A DNA stretch of 64,000 bases. Origin: Rusavskia elegans (Eukaryota > Ascomycota > Lecanoromycetes > Teloschistales > Teloschistaceae). Position 1 is the stretch's first letter. Each line of letters opens with the position of its first letter. The notes beneath the pieces were generated by a model. That model was given only the letters and a program-made list of their open reading frames with translations. It did no database searches and was not told the origin of the DNA. Of the stretch, positions 37,031 to 48,810 are shown piece after piece. The DNA lies in the NCBI GenBank assembly GCA_011316305.1, contig SAUG01000009.1, positions 372,001-436,000 of the forward strand. Reading direction: 5' to 3'. Both the position numbers and the translations under genes were made by a program.

Positions 37031-37721
37031 GTCGGTTACCAGAGATCGTTGGCTAGCTTGGAATGGTGTTTGAGTTTGGACAACAGCGTTGATGTTCGTT
37101 GCCGACGGTTTATCCTTCTATTAGTAGTGATTGATGGAATAGTTGTAATGGGATCTCGATGTATGATGGCAAGGTCACATAGTCGCTGAGACAGCACATA
37201 TGACAGGAACTGACAATGTGATGAACGATGATGGTACGTATGAGGAGTGTTGGCAAACCAGATGGAGCTTAGAGCTGTGATAGGATTGGGTGTTATCTGT
37301 TGAAGCTCACTGACGTCCGGTCCTTCCCAATCGGAAATGACCCGCGAAACGCGACATCACGTGGTCGGAACCCCGTCCTAGTGAGCCCCTGAGCCCCTTT
37401 TCTACACCTATTTATTCATGACGGATAACACAACCGTAATTATTCATGAGCATACTGTATTGTATGATTGACAGATTGACCTTTTCTCTCATATTTACCA
37501 AAATTTACATTTCCGGTCCTATATATTCAGAGATCTTCGCCGAGACCATCCAGACCCGCCCTGATCCACATTTGAACGCCGCAAAAGGGTACAGAAACAA
37601 AACTTTTGATAACACTGTGTGAATCTGCCAGATCCTACCGCCCGTCCATGAACTCCCTCTTTTGCCAGTGCCAACTCAACTCCAAAGTCTACGCAAATCG
37701 GGCCTCCAACCTCATACAGCA
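37031..37721. promoter_or_regulatory. DUF7918-gene promoter and TSC2 3' flank
   Basis: This region is upstream of one minus-strand gene and downstream of another. No coding sequence or recognisable site was found. Confidence 0.5.
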
Positions 37722-40700
37722 TCATGTCCATCGTGTAAAATCCAAACTCATCAAAAGTTGGCCCTGTTCCGCCAAACCGCCCATAGCCAAAGTTCCTTTC
37801 CATTCGTCCCCTTCCACATATGATCTTGCGCCTCCCCGGTCCTTTGCCGTGCCCATCTCAGGATAACCCACGTTCGCCGAATTACCAGTATTGGCATATC
37901 TCTCTCGCAGCTTACGGATCTCCCGTAGTCTGCTTCGCCAGCTGGACACTCGCTCTTCACCTTGTGCCCGTTCGGACCAGACTACACTGAAAAGATGGGC
38001 GTTGAGGGCGAGTTGGCGAACATAGCCAGGGAGCGCCGAGGCTGAGACGAGCTTGGCTGTCGCGGCTGGAGATATCTCAGGAAGGAACGGGGCACATAGG
38101 ACCTGTACCATGAAGAAATAGCATGTTTCCCCAGCTTTCGACCCACCGATATCGGCCGATCCTGAAGCAGACTGCTGTGCTGGGACCTCTTCGGGCGTAA
38201 TAACAATATTCACATAATTCAATGCCGATGGAAATGTATCGAAACCAAATGGTAATCTGGACTCGTTGAAGATGATGTTGACATAATCATTGCCAGTGTG
38301 CATCTTTTTATTCGTACATTGCGGATCGTGATCTAAGTTCGGCATCATTGTTGGGACGTGGAAGACAATCTCCGACACTCGGTCACGCCATGCAAACGTG
38401 TGAGTACCATCCACGTCCGAGACCTTGTCCAGGCCGCACGGGTTGAAGGTCGCTCCTTGCAGGGGAACTTTCGTCCCCAAGCCGGCCATGAACGCATCGA
38501 ATGCCTTGCTACCTGCTGTGTTGGCTAAAATCTCTCTCTCCTCCTTCTGTCCATTTGCAACATATATGACACCAGCCTTATAACTATCCACTGTAGCGAT
38601 CCGATCGATTTGAGTGATGGTTTTCTCGGGTATGCCGTCGTCTGGCAGGACGATTGGCTGCTCCGGGATTGGCATAGGTGAGATGGTCGAGTTCAATTGT
38701 AGCAAGACATGCTGAGGATAGATGAGAGGTGATGAGATCGTAGCCGTGTTTGCTACCTGGTCTGGTGCTACCGCGTGATGAGCTGGGAGGGGCGCGGTGC
38801 ATGGCTGATATGTGGCGTTGGTTGTACCGGATGCCTGACGTTTAGTGATATATGTCAGACCAGTCGTCGAACTCGTTTCCATCGTTACGATGCTCATGCC
38901 GATTAGATACATCTTCTTCACTATGTTCTCCTTCTGATCTGCGGGTATCGAGGGTCTTAACGTTTCGCCAAGATCTAGGAAGGCTGTTCTGTGCATCATG
39001 TCTAGAGTCACCTGGCTTTGTTCTTCAACAATCTCTTCACCAAGATTGTTCTTCCAGGCCAAGTTCTTGGCTATCCAGCCGACGTGCTTCGACCGATTTT
39101 GGATTGGAATAGCCAGGAACCAGTGCGTAATCACATGATATGCCAGAGCGTACACATACTCTGGGAGCTCTTTGTCATTGCTAACCGCCTGACTTGAGTT
39201 TGAAGATACACCATCAATTCCAGAAACGTTGCTGCAACGTTTCGAGGAGGCCGTGGAGCCAAGATTCGCCGAATCAGCTGCAACTTGACGCATCTCTCGC
39301 GAATGATGAAGGTGACGGATACATATTCCAAAGATGGTCCGTAAAGGTTCTTCTCCGATACTTTGATAAGCAGCTGGTAATCTAGCTAGACGTGCAAGGA
39401 ACTCGAGGATGTCCATGGCGAATTGCGACTGGGTGATGATCTGGGACATCTTGGTCAGAATCAGCGGAAGACATCTGTCAACCCCCCGGGGCAACTCGTG
39501 GCAGCAGAGAGCGAGAGCGTGGATGCAACACTTGATTGTTTGATTCCACTGGCTTATCCCGTTCAAAAAAGTGTGTACGGTTTCTGTCATCTTTTGAGGC
39601 AGGAACCAGCCGCTGTACGGGATAAGAACGGTAAGGATCTGGTAAAGACAGACAGCTACATGACCCTTCCTCAGATCAGTGCTTGTTGGGGGTTCAGGGA
39701 ACTTGCCCTTCTGCAGTTGATACACCAGCAAGTCATGCAGCTTCTCGACTTGAGGAACGTTACTCGCGAAAAGGGATATGTTGGTCAGCTGCGAGGGGAG
39801 ATGAATCAAGGTGTAGCTATAGATCTCCCACTCATTGCCCTTCTCAAGGATGTCCAGGATGAATTCTAGCCATGAGCTCAAGTCAATCGTATTTGAGCCT
39901 CTGCTCGCCGTTGTGCAGATTCTGATTGGCTTCATCTGCCCACTCTGGGAGTCCTCCGTTTGCTTTTCGGTTGTGGACTGTGGTCGCGAGCGGGCATCTT
40001 CCCCACCGAGATTTCGAAGACCAGTGGTGCAGTCTGTCCGAGATCGTGGACTTTCTTCCTTCATTGACACTCTAAACTGAGTAGTTCTGCTTGATGGGCC
40101 ACTGACCGGCTGTGCTTTTGCTAATGTTGCGGCTAATCCCTGGGTATCCGGTTTTTCTACAATCTGGAGCAAGCTATGCTGGTGGCACCGCAGCCTTGTG
40201 AGTATCTTGATAGCATCCAGCCTGACTTCTGTTGAAGCCTTTGAGGTTTTTGCAATTGCGACTAAGCCGTCGAATATCTTTCGTCCCTTCTCAGCTTCAT
40301 CAGGATGGCGTCCCAGGAACGAGGCCACAAAGTGCATGCTCTTAGTAGTACCAACCCCTTCCTCTAGCACTACTGAAGTTAGATAGGCCAGATCGATGGA
40401 GCCTATTTCCACGACGAATTTGAGCAGAGCCGCCAAGAGAAAGTCAAATGTCGACATTCTGACGTCGTGGAGGATTTTACAAGCGATCTCCATCAACCGA
40501 TTATTCAATCCCAGGCTACCTCCAACGCAAGCCCTGTCCATAAGCTGTACCAGTTGCCGACAGAACAAGTCGGTAGACTCTGCTTCACCGGACACAGAGT
40601 CGTACACATCTGAGATTAGGTTGAGAGATCGTAGTCGGTACAACAAATCCTTGGACGTGTCGAGAAAGCCTTTCTCTATTAAGAGAGCCAGATGAGGCAG

Positions 40701-42419
40701 CCAATTCTCATCCTGCGGAAAGACCATCCGATAGTCTTCCATGTAATCAATGACTACGCTCAGGATAGTTGGTTCGGCGACGTTGCCCAGGAATAACAAG
40801 AGATTAACGACTACGGTCTTTTTCTGGAAGGAAAGCCGGGGGTATATTCTGAATAATTCGCGACATATGCCTTTCAGGGGTTGGATCATGTCCTCTGTCA
40901 CCATACTGTTCTTTATCTCCAGGCTACGAGCAAATGAAAAGATTGGTGAAGCGGCAGTAATGTTATCGTATGGGGTCTCGCCCACTGGAACGGGACCCGC
41001 GGTCTTTGCGACCATGTCCACGATTTCTTCAATGCAAGTCCAGTCGCTGTCAGTCAAGGATTGACTTATCACTTCGTTTTTTATAATGGATGCTACAGCC
41101 TTGATGCTCAACGTCAAAGTGGCTTGATTCTGCTTTCGGTCACCATGGTCTACCGTTGCGGCACCCTTCAACGCGTGAACCAACTTTGCAAGTGGTGGGC
41201 CCGGGTTCGATCCAATGCCATTGGTATTGTAGATATGCTCAAGCTGTAGGAGGGAGCCTCGCAGCTCCATGATACAGGCTGGGTCACTGGGAATTCGCGA
41301 AAGATTGCGCAGCAGTACTTCCATTGCCATTGACGTATTGGAGGTGATAAAAACTTTGTCGAGACACGACTGGGTCGCATCTCGGGATTTTCCCCTAGCG
41401 TAAGACGTGTGACAGAGGAAACGAACTAAGGATTCGAGGTTCTCGCTGGGGACCTTTGCACGTGCCGCAAAAGCGCTGATGACTGCGATAGCTTGAGTAA
41501 GGTCAGATACAGCAGTCGTCTTCTTGCTTATGTTCGTCAGTCGATCCAGCAATTGGCCTGCATGCTTATCTTCAAGGCCGGGGAAATCATGGGTCATAAG
41601 GTGGTTGAGTACGTTCCAGGTGGTCTCCAGGTTGCTCTCTTCGTCAGAGCTAGAGGGTTTCGATCTCTTTTCGGATCGGGACCGGTCCGCTGCTACGAAA
41701 CAATCAGAAAGAAGCTCACCGACGAAGCTAGTCAGCCGCGGTTGAAAGGTTGAGGCCCTTGTGCCACGCTCAGTTAATTTGTTGATTGCCGCGACCTTGC
41801 CAGCAACGCAAGACGGATCAGCTGGTTTGATGATGCAATCGAATATCTTTGCTCTTGTAGATTCATCCAGATCGACGACTGCAGCAGCCTTTGCAATAAA
41901 TCTAAAGCCAGCTTTCCGTGATTCGAGATTCGCAGTTTCGTCGAACAGATCCTCAGCAGTATACAGGATTGTGAGCACAGTGCTGGACGAGCATCTATAG
42001 AGCTCATTGGCAACAGCGAGTAGACATTCGATCCTATCCTTGAGCGGCCGATCTTTGCCAAGCTGCGCTACATATCTGAGCTTGAACTCGTTGTCCCTGT
42101 CGCTATCAAAGGCATCTTGGACAACTGATTTGCCTGGAGAGCCGCTGCCGCTTCGAGTGAAGGCCAGAGTTCGCAATCGTTTCTGGAGCGAGATCCCGGA
42201 GATATCATCGTGGGACATCTCGCGACCTGTGGAGCCCGTAAATCTGGCTGCAGTCGAGGGCAGAAATGCGTAATCAGGAAGCGGCTGCCGGTCTTCCAGC
42301 CAACCTGCAGACATCTCCATTAGTAAAGACCCACGAAGCAAGATGCTGCAAGAATTCTCTAGAAAGAGATATGATATGGAGAGTAACCGAAGCGGAGCAA
42401 AGAATGGATTTGTGCACAT
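37722..42419 (-). CDS. TSC2: Tuberin (TSC2), Rheb GTPase-activating protein
   Basis: One exon encodes 1565 residues from the ATG at 42419; an in-frame ATG 38 codons downstream (MEMSAGWLED) could be the true start. The first 1200 residues are helical repeats typical of tuberin. The RapGAP domain lies near residues 1290-1440: FDAFMAGLGTKVPLQ, FAWRDRVSEIVFHVPTMMP and HTGNDYVNIIFNES. The Asn in the last motif, near residue 1376, is the catalytic asparagine thumb. Tuberin, with hamartin (TSC1), inactivates Rheb and so holds back TORC1; it also affects amino acid uptake in fission yeast. The GAP motif looks intact. It is divergent from CSE1. Confidence 0.93.
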   Translation of the reverse strand: MCTNPFFAPLRLLSISYLFLENSCSILLRGSLLMEMSAGWLEDRQPLPDYAFLPSTAARFTGSTGREMSHDDISGISLQKRLRTLAFTRSGSGSPGKSVVQDAFDSDRDNEFKLRYVAQLGKDRPLKDRIECLLAVANELYRCSSSTVLTILYTAEDLFDETANLESRKAGFRFIAKAAAVVDLDESTRAKIFDCIIKPADPSCVAGKVAAINKLTERGTRASTFQPRLTSFVGELLSDCFVAADRSRSEKRSKPSSSDEESNLETTWNVLNHLMTHDFPGLEDKHAGQLLDRLTNISKKTTAVSDLTQAIAVISAFAARAKVPSENLESLVRFLCHTSYARGKSRDATQSCLDKVFITSNTSMAMEVLLRNLSRIPSDPACIMELRGSLLQLEHIYNTNGIGSNPGPPLAKLVHALKGAATVDHGDRKQNQATLTLSIKAVASIIKNEVISQSLTDSDWTCIEEIVDMVAKTAGPVPVGETPYDNITAASPIFSFARSLEIKNSMVTEDMIQPLKGICRELFRIYPRLSFQKKTVVVNLLLFLGNVAEPTILSVVIDYMEDYRMVFPQDENWLPHLALLIEKGFLDTSKDLLYRLRSLNLISDVYDSVSGEAESTDLFCRQLVQLMDRACVGGSLGLNNRLMEIACKILHDVRMSTFDFLLAALLKFVVEIGSIDLAYLTSVVLEEGVGTTKSMHFVASFLGRHPDEAEKGRKIFDGLVAIAKTSKASTEVRLDAIKILTRLRCHQHSLLQIVEKPDTQGLAATLAKAQPVSGPSSRTTQFRVSMKEESPRSRTDCTTGLRNLGGEDARSRPQSTTEKQTEDSQSGQMKPIRICTTASRGSNTIDLSSWLEFILDILEKGNEWEIYSYTLIHLPSQLTNISLFASNVPQVEKLHDLLVYQLQKGKFPEPPTSTDLRKGHVAVCLYQILTVLIPYSGWFLPQKMTETVHTFLNGISQWNQTIKCCIHALALCCHELPRGVDRCLPLILTKMSQIITQSQFAMDILEFLARLARLPAAYQSIGEEPLRTIFGICIRHLHHSREMRQVAADSANLGSTASSKRCSNVSGIDGVSSNSSQAVSNDKELPEYVYALAYHVITHWFLAIPIQNRSKHVGWIAKNLAWKNNLGEEIVEEQSQVTLDMMHRTAFLDLGETLRPSIPADQKENIVKKMYLIGMSIVTMETSSTTGLTYITKRQASGTTNATYQPCTAPLPAHHAVAPDQVANTATISSPLIYPQHVLLQLNSTISPMPIPEQPIVLPDDGIPEKTITQIDRIATVDSYKAGVIYVANGQKEEREILANTAGSKAFDAFMAGLGTKVPLQGATFNPCGLDKVSDVDGTHTFAWRDRVSEIVFHVPTMMPNLDHDPQCTNKKMHTGNDYVNIIFNESRLPFGFDTFPSALNYVNIVITPEEVPAQQSASGSADIGGSKAGETCYFFMVQVLCAPFLPEISPAATAKLVSASALPGYVRQLALNAHLFSVVWSERAQGEERVSSWRSRLREIRKLRERYANTGNSANVGYPEMGTAKDRGGARSYVEGDEWKGTLAMGGLAEQGQLLMSLDFTRWT

Positions 42420-43018
42420 AGCTGCGATAGGCAAATCTCCGGGTTACGGGAAAATCGCGAGAGGAAACCCCGAAAAAGGTATCATTATTCTGAGTAGTGA
42501 TTCCTAACTCACCATATTCCGTAAGTATTTAGATCGACCGCAACGACTGTGACATGCATTGTAATATTATCTTGCGAAAAATGACCAGAAACATACAGCT
42601 ACTTGCGGCTTTGATCCTCATGTCTGTCTTGTCGAATTCCGCAATGAAACAAGCTGCTTCCTACATAACGAATACACCTGTCTAGAAAGAATCGCAGAGG
42701 TTGGTTTGTGATGACTCTGTTGGATAAAGCGAATGAGCGAAATTCTGATGCATGTCAAAGTTAGAAACCCCAGCCGATAAGCCCATACCCCAACAACCAG
42801 GTGAGCTGCACATGGCACACGTGCTAGTCGATGCACGGTCCACCAGACGCCACAGCCGCTTGCCTCCCGTCCCGCGTGAAGCCCTTCCTAATGTGGACTA
42901 CGGGTGTCGTGACGCATAAAAGATCAGAGACAAACACTGGGCGAGCTTCCTGATACACGACGAATAAACGATGTCCTGCCTGCATTGACCTTCTCATTTT
43001 TATCTTTTCAGATCAGCC
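42420..43018. promoter_or_regulatory. Divergent TSC2/CSE1 promoter
   Basis: This 599-bp region separates the start codons. A strong 3' splice-like tract, pyrimidine-rich and ending TCTTTTCAG at 43011, sits 8 bp before the CSE1 ATG, with TTGACC as a possible branch site upstream. This suggests a 5' UTR intron in CSE1, but I could not assign its donor. Confidence 0.5.
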
Positions 43019-46000
43019 ATGGAATTGCAGAGCCTGGCCACGACGTTGGAGGCAAGCTTGGATCCGACCCAGAACAAGCAAGGTCTGTCTACACCGCTGT
43101 CTTCTTGCTAGACCATTGGACTAATGCCACCCAGCCGAGACTGTCCTCCTCCAGGAACAGAAGAAGCCCGGGTTCTCTCTGTTGCTATTGAGGATCGTGG
43201 CCTCCGATACCTACGGCTCGACTGCGCGTCTGGCCAGTGCTCTTTATTTCAAGAACTTCATCCGACGCAATTGGACCGTACGTCAAGCACATCTTCGCCG
43301 AAGCACAATCACCAACGCTGAGATGGTGATAGGACGAGAACGGAAATTACAGGCTTCCACAACAAGAGGTGGTGTCGATTAAGCAAGAGCTCATAGGGCT
43401 TATGATCAATGTCCCCGCCAATATTCAGTACCAGTTGGGTGACGCCGTTGGTGTCATTGCAGACAGTGATTTCTGGAGACGATGGGATACCCTTGTCGAT
43501 GTTAGTATCGACTTACCACACCATAAAAGTTGGGTCCATTAATTATTTCGTAGGATCTTGTATCTCGCCTATCGCCCGACAACGCTCGAATAAACAATGG
43601 CGTTCTCCAAGTTGCACATTCCATCTTCAAGCGATGGAGGCCACTATACCGTTCGGATGAGCTCTTCACCGAGGTTAATCATGTGCTCGGCAAATTCGGC
43701 GACCCGTTCGTTCAATTACTTGGCGTACGTTTGCACCCACACGTCAAAAACCTCTACTGACGGGCAGCTATGGTAGAACACCGATCAAATCATTGAGCGG
43801 AATAGAGACAACCGATCAGCACTGTCACAATACTTTTCCACAATGAATCTACTGATGAAACTGCTCTACGACTTGTCGGTCCAGGACCTCCCCCCAATCT
43901 TCGAAGACAACATGCAATCTCTCACGTCATTACTTCACAAATATCTAATCTACGACAATCCCTTGCTACACGCCGACGGAGACAGCGAATCGGGCCCACT
44001 AGAGTTCGTCAAGTCTGGTATATTCGAAGTTCTTGTGCTGTACGCTCAGAAATACGAGGATGCCTTTGGTCCCTTCGTAGAGCAGTTTGTAGGCAGTTCA
44101 TGGAATCTTTTGACAACGACCGGCCTGGAACCCAAGAATGACATATTGGTGAGCAAAGCGCTGCAGTTTCTGACTTCCGTGACACGGTTATCCCAACATG
44201 CTCAAGCTTTCAACAATGAAAACACTATGAGCCAGGTCATCGAACGAGTCGTGTTGCCAAACTTAAGTTTGCGCGAGTCTGACATGGAGATGTTCGAGGA
44301 TGAGCCGATCGAGTTTATTCGACGAGATCTCGAAGGATCCGACAGTGACACCCGTCGGCGAGCTGCTACCGACTTTCTGCAGCAATTACTTGCTCAGTTT
44401 CAAAAGCTTGTCACTGACATCGTCCTTCGATACATCAACCATTATCTTTCCGAATACTCCAGAAATCCCTCTGCCGACTGGAAATCCAAGGATACTGCTG
44501 TATATCTCTTCTCCTCCATCGCAGCAAAAGGAGCCGTCACCACAAGCCAAGGTGTTAAGAGTGTCAACGAACTCGTCAATATCATCGACTTCTTCCAAGC
44601 CAATGTTGCGGCAGACTTGGTGTCAGATTCGGATGTCGAGCCAATCCTTAAAGTCGATGCTATCAAGTACCTATACATGTTCCGGAGTCAAATCACAAGG
44701 GAGCAGTGGCGTGACGCGTTTCCTTTGGTGGTTAAACACCTGGGCTCACCGGAATATGTTGTATACACCTATGCTGCGATCGCACTTGAGCGGGTGCTGG
44801 CACTGACAGACCGATCGAAGCAATCTGTCATCGAGCCGGCGGACGTCACTCCCTTGTCGGCGCAGCTACTTGAGCATTTATTTCAGCTTATAGAGCGAGA
44901 TCCGCAACCTCCCAAACTACAAGAGAATGAGTTTCTGATGCGCTGTGTCATGCGTGTCCTTATCGTGATCCGAGATGGCGTCGTACCCATCACCGACATT
45001 GTTCTTGCAAATTTCACAAAGATCACCCAGATCATTAGTTCTAATCCGGCTAATCCAAGATTCTACTACTATCATTTCGAAGCCTTAGGGGCGTTCATCA
45101 GGTATGAGAGCTTGTTCATCAGCATCGGTCTTGTTACTAAAATTTCAGATTCGCTGCTCCATTACAGCCTGAGAAATTCGAGAATGGCCTATACCCTGTC
45201 TTCTTGAGCATCCTGGAAAACGATGTCCAGGGTAAGATGTGTATGGCTCCTTCAGAAAGACTAAAGCTGACTATGAATCTCAGAATTTATACCATACGTC
45301 TTCCAGCTATTTGCTGCGCTTCTAGAAGCGAATCCATCCGGCAGCCTCACGCCCTACTACACCTCTCTCGCCCAGCCAATCCTCAGCCCACAACTCTGGT
45401 CGTCCAGGGGCAACATCCCGGCTCTTGTCCGGCTGGTATCGTCGCTATTGACCCGAGGAGCTTCTCAGATCGCGGAGAACAAGCAACTGGAACCTATATT
45501 AGGCATCTTTCAAAGCCTTATCACCAACAAAGTGAACGAGATCTACGGGTTCGAGCTTCTTGAGAGTATCATGGCGAATTTTGCCCCGTATGCATTTTCC
45601 CAGGAGTGCTCGGGAATCCACTGACAACAGTACAGAAGCATTACTGAACCGTACTTTGTGACCATCCTTCAATTGCTCTTTACGAGGTTACAGAATTCCA
45701 AGACGGAGGCATTCTCGTCAAGATTCGTCCGGTTCTATCACTTCATATCTTCACGGATCGACAGCGGCCTGGGAGCCGACTGGTTCATCAACCATGCGAA
45801 CCAAGTGCAAGAGGGGTGAGTGCGACAGCTCGTATGCCGTGTCTCTTGTATGCTGACTGTCGATGCTAGCCTCTACGTACAGCTGTACCTGACGATAATT
45901 CTTCCGGACACGCAGAAGCTGGCACGGCCTCTCGACCGAAAGATCGCAGTGATATCGCTCTGCAAGACTCTCACAGATTCGGTTGCTTTTGCGGAGAAGT

Positions 46001-46320
46001 ACAAGAAAGGGTGGGGTTATACGTGCGAGACGTTGCTGAAGCTTCTCGAGAACCCGCCAAGCATTGCATCAACGGATGATACAATTGCAGATCAGGACGT
46101 AGATGACATGAGCTTCGGGGTGGGGTTCACCCAATTGCAGACGATCAAACGACCAGCACGGGACTTTTGGCCGGGAGTGACGGACGTTAAGAGCTGGGTT
46201 GGGCAAGAATTACAAAGCACCAACGCAAAACAGGGCGGCAAGATGAAGAGCTTTGCAGAAGAGCGATTGGTACAATCACCACAAGCATTGCAGGTGCTTT
46301 CAACATACATGAGCAGATGA
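43019..46320 (+). CDS. CSE1: Cse1 exportin (importin-alpha re-exporter)
   Basis: Nine exons (43019-43082, 43135-43277, 43333-43500, 43554-43724, 43777-45101, 45149-45231, 45284-45587, 45636-45815, 45870-46320) join to exactly 962 residues, the normal length of the family. The importin-beta N-terminal block reads LLLLRIVASDTYGSTARLAS and ALYFKNFIRRNWTDENGNYR, followed by QLGDAVGVIADSDFWRRWDT. The CAS/CSE1 C-terminal domain includes EALGAFIRFAAP and NGLYPVFLSILENDVQEFIP. The protein carries importin alpha out of the nucleus with Ran-GTP. The eight introns are 47-55 bp; most have GTRNGT donors and CTGAC-like branch sites, while intron 1 has the unusual donor GTCTGT. All exon junctions preserve conserved sequence. 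Confidence 0.95.
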
Positions 46321-47667
46321 GGAGAAAGATGGATCAGCAAGATCGGAACCTGGCATCCTGGATAGGACTAGGTAGGTGCATCTTTCGTGCATGCATATAT
46401 CTAAGGTAATAATGCAGATGTAAGAAGGTTGTTTCCGGAAAGAGTTAGATCATACCCACTGGAGTCCCAAAAGCTATTCGTACTCATTTCCCATGACTTC
46501 CTTACGTGCTAAAGTCCTGCTTCTGCTTGTTCCACAGATTTTCTGCATTGGTGAGTTGATCTCCGGCCATGTCAGGGGAGCCAGCCCTTGCTAGCAGCTG
46601 CGTTAGTAGGAAAACGCGGTATAGGCAGCGATGCTCTACATTCACCGCTATTATGACTTGCATGGCGACGAGAACAGTTGTTCACTAGCATCATCAGTGA
46701 GGTGTTCTCGATGCTCAAGTCCTAGCAGATTCTTACATCATGGAAAGAGGCATAGTTCTGCTCGATCATCCCGTCCATATCGTTTCGACATAACACTTCC
46801 GTTGTTGGTGTCACCACTTCCCTCGAATGTTCACCAGATTAGAGGGACTGAAGTGTTGAGATGGGGTTCTCGATTGTCGAAAGATTCAGTGTCTGGCAAT
46901 CGCCGTGGAGATGCGAGAGGAGGTTGGAGCGCCTATAGCGCGTACAAAGAAGACGACTATCGCCACTTGGCATCAACGACCATCCCGTCTCTGAACTGCC
47001 TGGATCCCGGGCAGTCTGGACTCTGCAACTCTGGATTCCCACAAAAGACTAGCTGCCGTTCAGATCACCACTGCGGTCTGCGAGGCGATTTCCTCGGCTC
47101 CAAATCTTCGGTACGAAACCAACGCTGGGGGTTCAACCTGCTTACCTGGACTTGTTGTCCCATCGCCCGTAAAAAACTTTGTCGAAGCACTATAGCCTGA
47201 CGTCTGGCCCTGTCAACAGACACTCCGAGACTTCCCTACTGGTGCTTCGCATGCTTACTGATGATGAAGATCAGCGCGAAGCTACAAATGGCGACACCAG
47301 GCGAGGCAGGCGACAGAAGAAAGAGAAAGATCGAGGAGGCGAGAGATCATGTTGCACGGGAGGGGTGAACCTGGTGGAGCTGCTGCTTGGAGATGCCACC
47401 ATTACCAAGGCTCGTACATCTGCACATGCATTGTGCTAGAGAGAGCCAATGTCGGTCAGTCACATTGTGATCAATCTTTCCTGGTCGTCCCATTTTTTCG
47501 TCCCAGTTTTGAGCCCGGACTTGGTTATGGAGAGCTTTACCACTGACTATGAGCCAGCATGGTGTAGATATATTTGCTGAGAGCCGGTCCTCAAGCACCA
47601 CGTTCATTACACCAACATTCATTGTTATCGCCTTCGGTTCGGATTCAGGAAATCCGAACACCCTACG
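46321..47667. other. No confident gene between CSE1 and the GH93-like gene
   Basis: The longest frame is 46,631-47,200 (189 codons, forward strand, ATG start). It contains a cysteine-bearing patch (LCNSGFPQKTSCRSDHHCGL) but no signal peptide or known domain, and I do not call it. The last 300 bp should be the promoter of the GH93-like gene. Confidence 0.5.
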
Positions 47668-48810
47668 ATGATTCCTACTATCGCTGTCTGGCTGTCTATA
47701 GTCACCTGGATAATCACCATCTTCGCCTCCCCAATAGACCTATCTCTTGCTCCGAAGGAGCTCCTCCCTCGAGCCCCAACCAGACCAACCCTGACTGGTT
47801 CCCCTGTTCCCATCGGCGCCGGCACCTACCCTCGTGCCACCCGCCTCCGCGATGGCACCATCCTCGGCGTCTACACCGCCTTCCAATCCGGCTCCAACGT
47901 CCTCCTCACCGTCCGCTCTACCAACAACGGCGCCACCTTCACCCCCCTCGGTGAAATCACCCGCGGCGCCTCCAACGCCAACGACATCGACAACGCCTTC
48001 CTCATCCAACTCCCCGCCCCCTCCACCCGCATCCTCTGCGCCTTCCGAAACCACAGCAAAAACCCCACCACAGGCGCCTACACCTTCTTCCGCATCACAA
48101 TCACCTACTCGGACGACGGCGGCCAATCCTGGCGCTACCTCTCCCAACCAGCCAGCGACCCAGGCCCCGTAACGGGAAATTGGGAACCCTACCTCCGCAC
48201 CGCCCTCGACAACTCCCTTCAACTCTACTACTCGCGCGAAAACAACGCCCAAGACCAAGACACCCTCCAACGCACCTCCCTTGACGGCGGCCAATCCTGG
48301 TCTCCCGCCACCTGCGTCTCCGGCTGCGGCCTCACCGCCCGCGACGGCATGACCTCCGTCGCCTCCCTCGTCGCAAACACAAACAGCAAATCGCTGATCC
48401 TAGTCTACGAAACCTCAACAGCAGGACTCTTCTCCCTAGGCGCGGTCTTCAGTTCCGACGACGGCCGCACCTGGTCGGGTCGGAGAACAATCTATAGCCC
48501 TTCGTCGCCGAATACGAGCGCGGGGGCGCCGCAGGTTATTAATGTGGGGGGCACGCTGGTGGTGAGTTTTATGACGGATGAGGATCAGATATTGCAGGTG
48601 CCGGCTGGGGCGTACACGGAGAATACGGCTGTCAAGGTCGTTACGAGTGGGGATGCGGGGAGGAGTTGGGGGGAGAAGGTCACGGTGGGGACGAGGCGGA
48701 GTAGTTGGCCGGGGCTAGTGGATTTGGGTGCCGGGAGTGGGGGGAGGTTTCTGTATTTGCTGGAGAAGGGAGGGGAGGGGGTGAAGTGTCAGGTGGTTGA
48801 TCTAAGTTGA
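47668..48810 (+). CDS. Secreted GH93-like exo-arabinanase (sialidase fold)
   Basis: A single exon encodes 380 residues. A signal peptide ends near residue 21 (MIPTIAVWLSIVTWIITIFA). The domain opens with GTYPRATRLRDGTILGVYTAF. Four Asp-box-like repeats are visible: SDDGGQSWRY, SLDGGQSWSP, SSDDGRTWSG and SGDAGRSWGE. These define a six-bladed sialidase-type propeller, and the overall pattern fits GH93 exo-alpha-1,5-arabinanases, which release arabinobiose from plant arabinan. Other BNR-repeat families remain possible. The codon third position is almost always C until about 48,480 and G or T after it, an odd switch inside one gene. Confidence 0.8.
   Translation: MIPTIAVWLSIVTWIITIFASPIDLSLAPKELLPRAPTRPTLTGSPVPIGAGTYPRATRLRDGTILGVYTAFQSGSNVLLTVRSTNNGATFTPLGEITRGASNANDIDNAFLIQLPAPSTRILCAFRNHSKNPTTGAYTFFRITITYSDDGGQSWRYLSQPASDPGPVTGNWEPYLRTALDNSLQLYYSRENNAQDQDTLQRTSLDGGQSWSPATCVSGCGLTARDGMTSVASLVANTNSKSLILVYETSTAGLFSLGAVFSSDDGRTWSGRRTIYSPSSPNTSAGAPQVINVGGTLVVSFMTDEDQILQVPAGAYTENTAVKVVTSGDAGRSWGEKVTVGTRRSSWPGLVDLGAGSGGRFLYLLEKGGEGVKCQVVDLS

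Noticed and set aside
46631..47200. 189-codon frame with a cysteine patch
   Set aside because: It has no signal peptide, domain or splice support; coding status cannot be judged by eye.
47740..48294. 184-codon reverse-strand frame
   Set aside because: It is an antisense shadow of the C-ending codons in the GH93-like gene (Gly/Val/Glu-only composition).
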